This document shows, one piece after another, positions 42,831 through 45,646 of a stretch of 45,646 nt of DNA. This DNA is from Phlegmacium glaucopus (lineage: Eukaryota; Basidiomycota; Agaricomycetes; Agaricales; Cortinariaceae): positions 14,100 through 59,745 of the forward strand of contig MU130309.1 in assembly GCA_015039465.1 (NCBI GenBank). Reading direction: 5' to 3'. The notes below the pieces were generated by a model. It saw only the letters and a program-made list of their open reading frames with translations. It was not told the DNA's origin and ran no database searches. The position numbers and the translations under genes are program-made. How positions within the stretch are numbered: the stretch's first letter is position 1; every line of letters starts with the position of its first letter.

Positions 42831-45272
42831 ATGGACATGCCTGATGACAATGAAGATAATCAAAACATGGCACCTAAAAAACAAAAGACAACTTACAACC
42901 AACAGCACCCCACGGACAACCCAAAACCACCAAAGCGCTCCAGGGCAGAAATTCAAGCAGCAGCAGCAGAGAAACGGGCTGCGACCATAGCCAAAAATAA
43001 TGAGCTGGCAGGTATCCAAGCAGCTACTGAGCTCAAGAAGCAGCAAAAAAAGAAAAAGGGCCTGAAGGAGGTGGCAGCGATGGAAGATGCTGTTCAACGC
43101 CAACAAAAGCAGTGTCAGTTACAAGCTGAGCGTCCCAATTTACAGACAATGCAGACTTACCAGACTATCAATGAGTCCCACACCCTTCCCAAAGCCAAAC
43201 TTAATGATATCAACACCAGCAGTGCACCTGCTGGGGGCAATGAACAAGAAGAAGGCGAGTTGAGCAATGTCAAAATCCCTCCTCATTCTACTTTTGACAC
43301 CGACTCTGATGGTGGGCTACTTGGGATGGAAAATTTTGATTATCAAGGGGAATCCGAAGATGATAGTGATATATACGTACTAGAAGACAAGGATGAAGAA
43401 GAAGAAGCATTCTCTGACTCCGAGTCATCCATTAAGCAGCCTGAGAACACTGACAAGGCCTCTGGCAAGAAAGAACGAGGACTTGGAAAAAGGGAAGGTA
43501 AGATTCAACTGATAACAGATTCATTGATGATCTACTCACTACTAGTGGTTGCCAACAAAGCTTTGGGCAGATATTCAGGCTGCAGCTGAAGACGATGCCA
43601 GTGACAAACAAGAAGAAGAGTACTCAGACTCATCCATTGAGCAGAGCAAGATCTCTGGCAAGAAAAAATGAGGAAAGAAAGAGAAGGTAAGGATTCAACT
43701 GATAAACTGATTGGTTCATGATCTACTCACTAGTGGTTGCTGATGGCTCAAGGAGCCAAGGGGCAAGCTTTGGGCAGATATCCAAGCCCATTGCAAGATC
43801 ATAGCACCTACATACGCCCCAGTAGACGCACAAGATAGGATGCAAGAAGGAAGAGAGAGGTACGTACATACAGTTCAAGATGTTATTTTCTCACACTGAC
43901 ACTTCTTTGAGATCTAGTGGGAAAACAGTGGAAACAGGCAGCTTACAGAAGAATTGGAAAGAACATGCACAGCCCCAGAGTCAGCACACTTCTGTCAACC
44001 CTAAACCCACATCAAGTCAACAACAGCTCAGAACTGACACCACCTTGCGCTCTGATTCTGGCGATGAACCTGACCATGCAGCTCTTCGGGATTAAACAAC
44101 TCAGCAAATGCAGCAAACACAGGCAACTGCGAAAGCAAACATCATGATGCCAGGTCGCAGCAATCACCAAGGTGGAACAAAAACGGTATTATTCATATAA
44201 TTATCTCATGCACAAGTCCTCAAACACTGACATAGTACCACTTTAGTCAGGGATAAGCTGCAGAAGGTCAACTCCAAAAATACAGTTGATTCCAAGCCCA
44301 GATGGCAATTAGCAAAACCTCACTATAACAACAGCCATTTCCCATTTGAAAATGTCAATCACGACCTCCAAACCTGGCATGAATCAGTCATACCTGCGAT
44401 TATCGACTGGTCTGGTACTCTAGAAGACGGTTTTGGGGTTAATGCACATCCTGATTTATCAGAGATTGTACAAGATAACTGGAACAACAAGTTTCCATCC
44501 ATAGATTGTGATGATGCGGTTCTTTCTGTAGTGAGTACTTTTCTCTGTGTATTCTCTGCCAAATCATGCATTTACTACCCCGTTAGGCGAGCTCTGCCAT
44601 CCAGAACTGGTGCAGTTCTATCAGTAAGTATGCTTTACAGCAGCTCACTAAATTGTTAGAGAACAAGCCATACAAGAATTCAAGAGAGCAATGAAAGGAG
44701 TACATTGCAGATCAGCTCCGAGACCTGTGATATATATATTGTGATCCTGACACAAAAGTAAGTTCCTTTTTGTGATTTTGCTTTGTATTTCAATTATTTA
44801 ACCTTTGCCTTCAGTCGGGTGCCTATCACTCATCTGTTATCATAGAGATCTTTGCAGTGCATCACCAACTTGTGGCAAAAACAGACAAGTTTTATGGCTT
44901 TCCAGCAGGTGCACTATCGCTATGTGCTGCTGCAGTGAGTTATTGCCCTCTGATCAGCTGATCCCTTCACTGACGAGCATCATTTATGATTCTAGCAAGA
45001 ATGTGCCCTTAAACTTTGGTGTTCCGGTGACCCCCCCCAAAAAAGATACAAAGACCAGCTTTGTCCATAGACCATGGGCTACTCGTGCTGCCGCCCACTT
45101 CCAAACCATCAAGAAACTCTCAGAGAGCAAATGGCGTGTAATTGTCAAAGCTGCAGGCTTGGTGATGGACTCATGTGATGAAGATTTCGACCCTACTGGT
45201 GAAAACAACAGTGAACTTGGTGATCCAGATGGAGTTGTCATTTTGGAGGATGAGGCTGCGACGACTGACTAA
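42831..45272 (+). pseudogene. DUF6532-like protein gene, mildly decayed
   Basis: The first exon (42831-43497) encodes a basic, Ala/Lys-rich coiled-coil-like region (KRSRAEIQAAAAEKRAATIA, then VQRQQKQ) and an acidic stretch. After a duplicated exon-intron unit, exons at 44246-44530 (NSHFPFENVNHDLQTWHESV), 44587-44623 (AIQNW), 44816-44934 (GAYHSSVIIEIFAVHHQLVA) and 44997-45272 (FVHRPWATRAAAHFQTIKKL) follow. The last parts resemble DUF6532, an uncharacterised domain expanded in Agaricomycetes. Defects: a TGA at 43670-43672 and a one-base frame slip in the C8A6 run at 45033-45046. It is divergent from the Plavaka gene, so it may be a passenger of that element. The start could also be 42828 or 42867. 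Confidence 0.55.
43424..43790 (+). repeat. Tandem exon-intron duplication in the DUF6532-like gene
   Basis: Unit 1 (43424-43575) and unit 2 (43617-43790) share an exon part (GACTC[CA][GT][AC]GTCATCCATT, TCTGGCAAGAAA) and the following intron (GTAAG[AG]ATTCAACTGATAA ... CTTTGGGCAGATAT). The second exon copy has TGA where the first has CGA. Confidence 0.75.
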
Positions 45273-45388
45273 TTTTTGTACATGTTATTGTTGTTTATAC
45301 ACCTGCCAGTGAATGCTTTCCCTTGCCTCTTATGAGTGTCCTGGAACCTTGAGTTATTAGTACATTACTGGTGGTAATTAGGGATGCC

Positions 45389-45646
45389 TGTTAAGTTTAA
45401 AACAAGGAAGTCACGTCGGAGCTACTCCGGAACGGACGGAACGGAACCGGAACAGTAAGTGGAAAGGATGTTGGCCTCAGCGTGTGTGCTGTGCCGCCCA
45501 GCTCCTAAGGTGTCCTGATTTCGGAATGGAAGAAGAAGTAATAAGACAGGAGACCTCAGTGACTTAGAGGATGAACAAGAGGAGGAAACAAAGTTGATAT
45601 TCGAACTGAGGGAAAACATACAAGTTTCGAGTACTTAAATAAATAA
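45389..45646 (+). mobile_element. LTR family B, third copy, cut by the window end
   Basis: Begins TGTTAAGTTTAAAACAAGG and follows 7927 onwards through the GCTGTGCCGCCCAGCTCCTAAG and GAGTACTTAAATAAATAA landmarks up to the last base. It cannot be told whether it is a solo LTR or the 5' LTR of a full element, whose genes would then lie to the right. Confidence 0.85.

Overview
This is nuclear DNA of a filamentous basidiomycete, most likely an Agaricomycete. Genes are split by short GT...AG introns of about 50-65 nt. The element types (Plavaka, CxC5/CxC6-type KDZ, hAT, a Tc1-like transposase, Helitron) and the protein families (HNH, DUF6532-like, GRF-like and SAM-like hypotheticals) are typical of repeat-rich mushroom genomes. 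I see no rRNA, tRNA or CRISPR.

Layout. 1-22.9 kb and 33.3-45.6 kb are nested transposons and broken genes. 22.9-33.3 kb is a calmer island with three genes whose exons join in frame: a PAR32/DUF3602-like gene (+, 24946-25818), a low-complexity protein with an EH-like N-terminus (+, 27094-29939) and an HNH-nuclease-like gene (-, 31976-33254).

Left block. One uncharacterised gene (5705-21325) is broken by a solo LTR (7927-8498, perfect 5-bp duplication) and by an 11.8-kb insertion with hAT-like ends (9004-20853). The insertion holds a GRF-like zinc-finger gene, a CxC5/CxC6 KDZ-type transposase gene that itself carries a second solo LTR, a 984-base N gap, and a hAT transposase gene.

Most important observation. 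15732 to about 20050 is written in a form that neither DNA strand can have: it is the complement without reversal (equally, the reverse without complement) of normal sequence. Three things show this. Complementing it base for base gives an LTR matching 2562-2851 at about 95%. Reading it right to left gives a multi-exon hAT transposase. That transposase stops at 15732 and its C-terminus resumes in normal orientation at 20106. This is a sequence-construction error, not biology, and it hides a hAT gene from ordinary six-frame or two-strand searches.

Right block. A Helitron helicase fragment, an unknown gene broken by a hAT-type MITE with a perfect 8-bp duplication, a hAT C-terminal fragment, nested TIR elements with palindromic cores, a Plavaka transposase (-, 42607 to about 39515) with three insertions, and a divergent DUF6532-like gene (+, 42831-45272). 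A third copy of the second LTR family is cut by the window end. Several transposase genes share nonsense codons that look like CGA to TGA, suggesting CpG-directed mutation.
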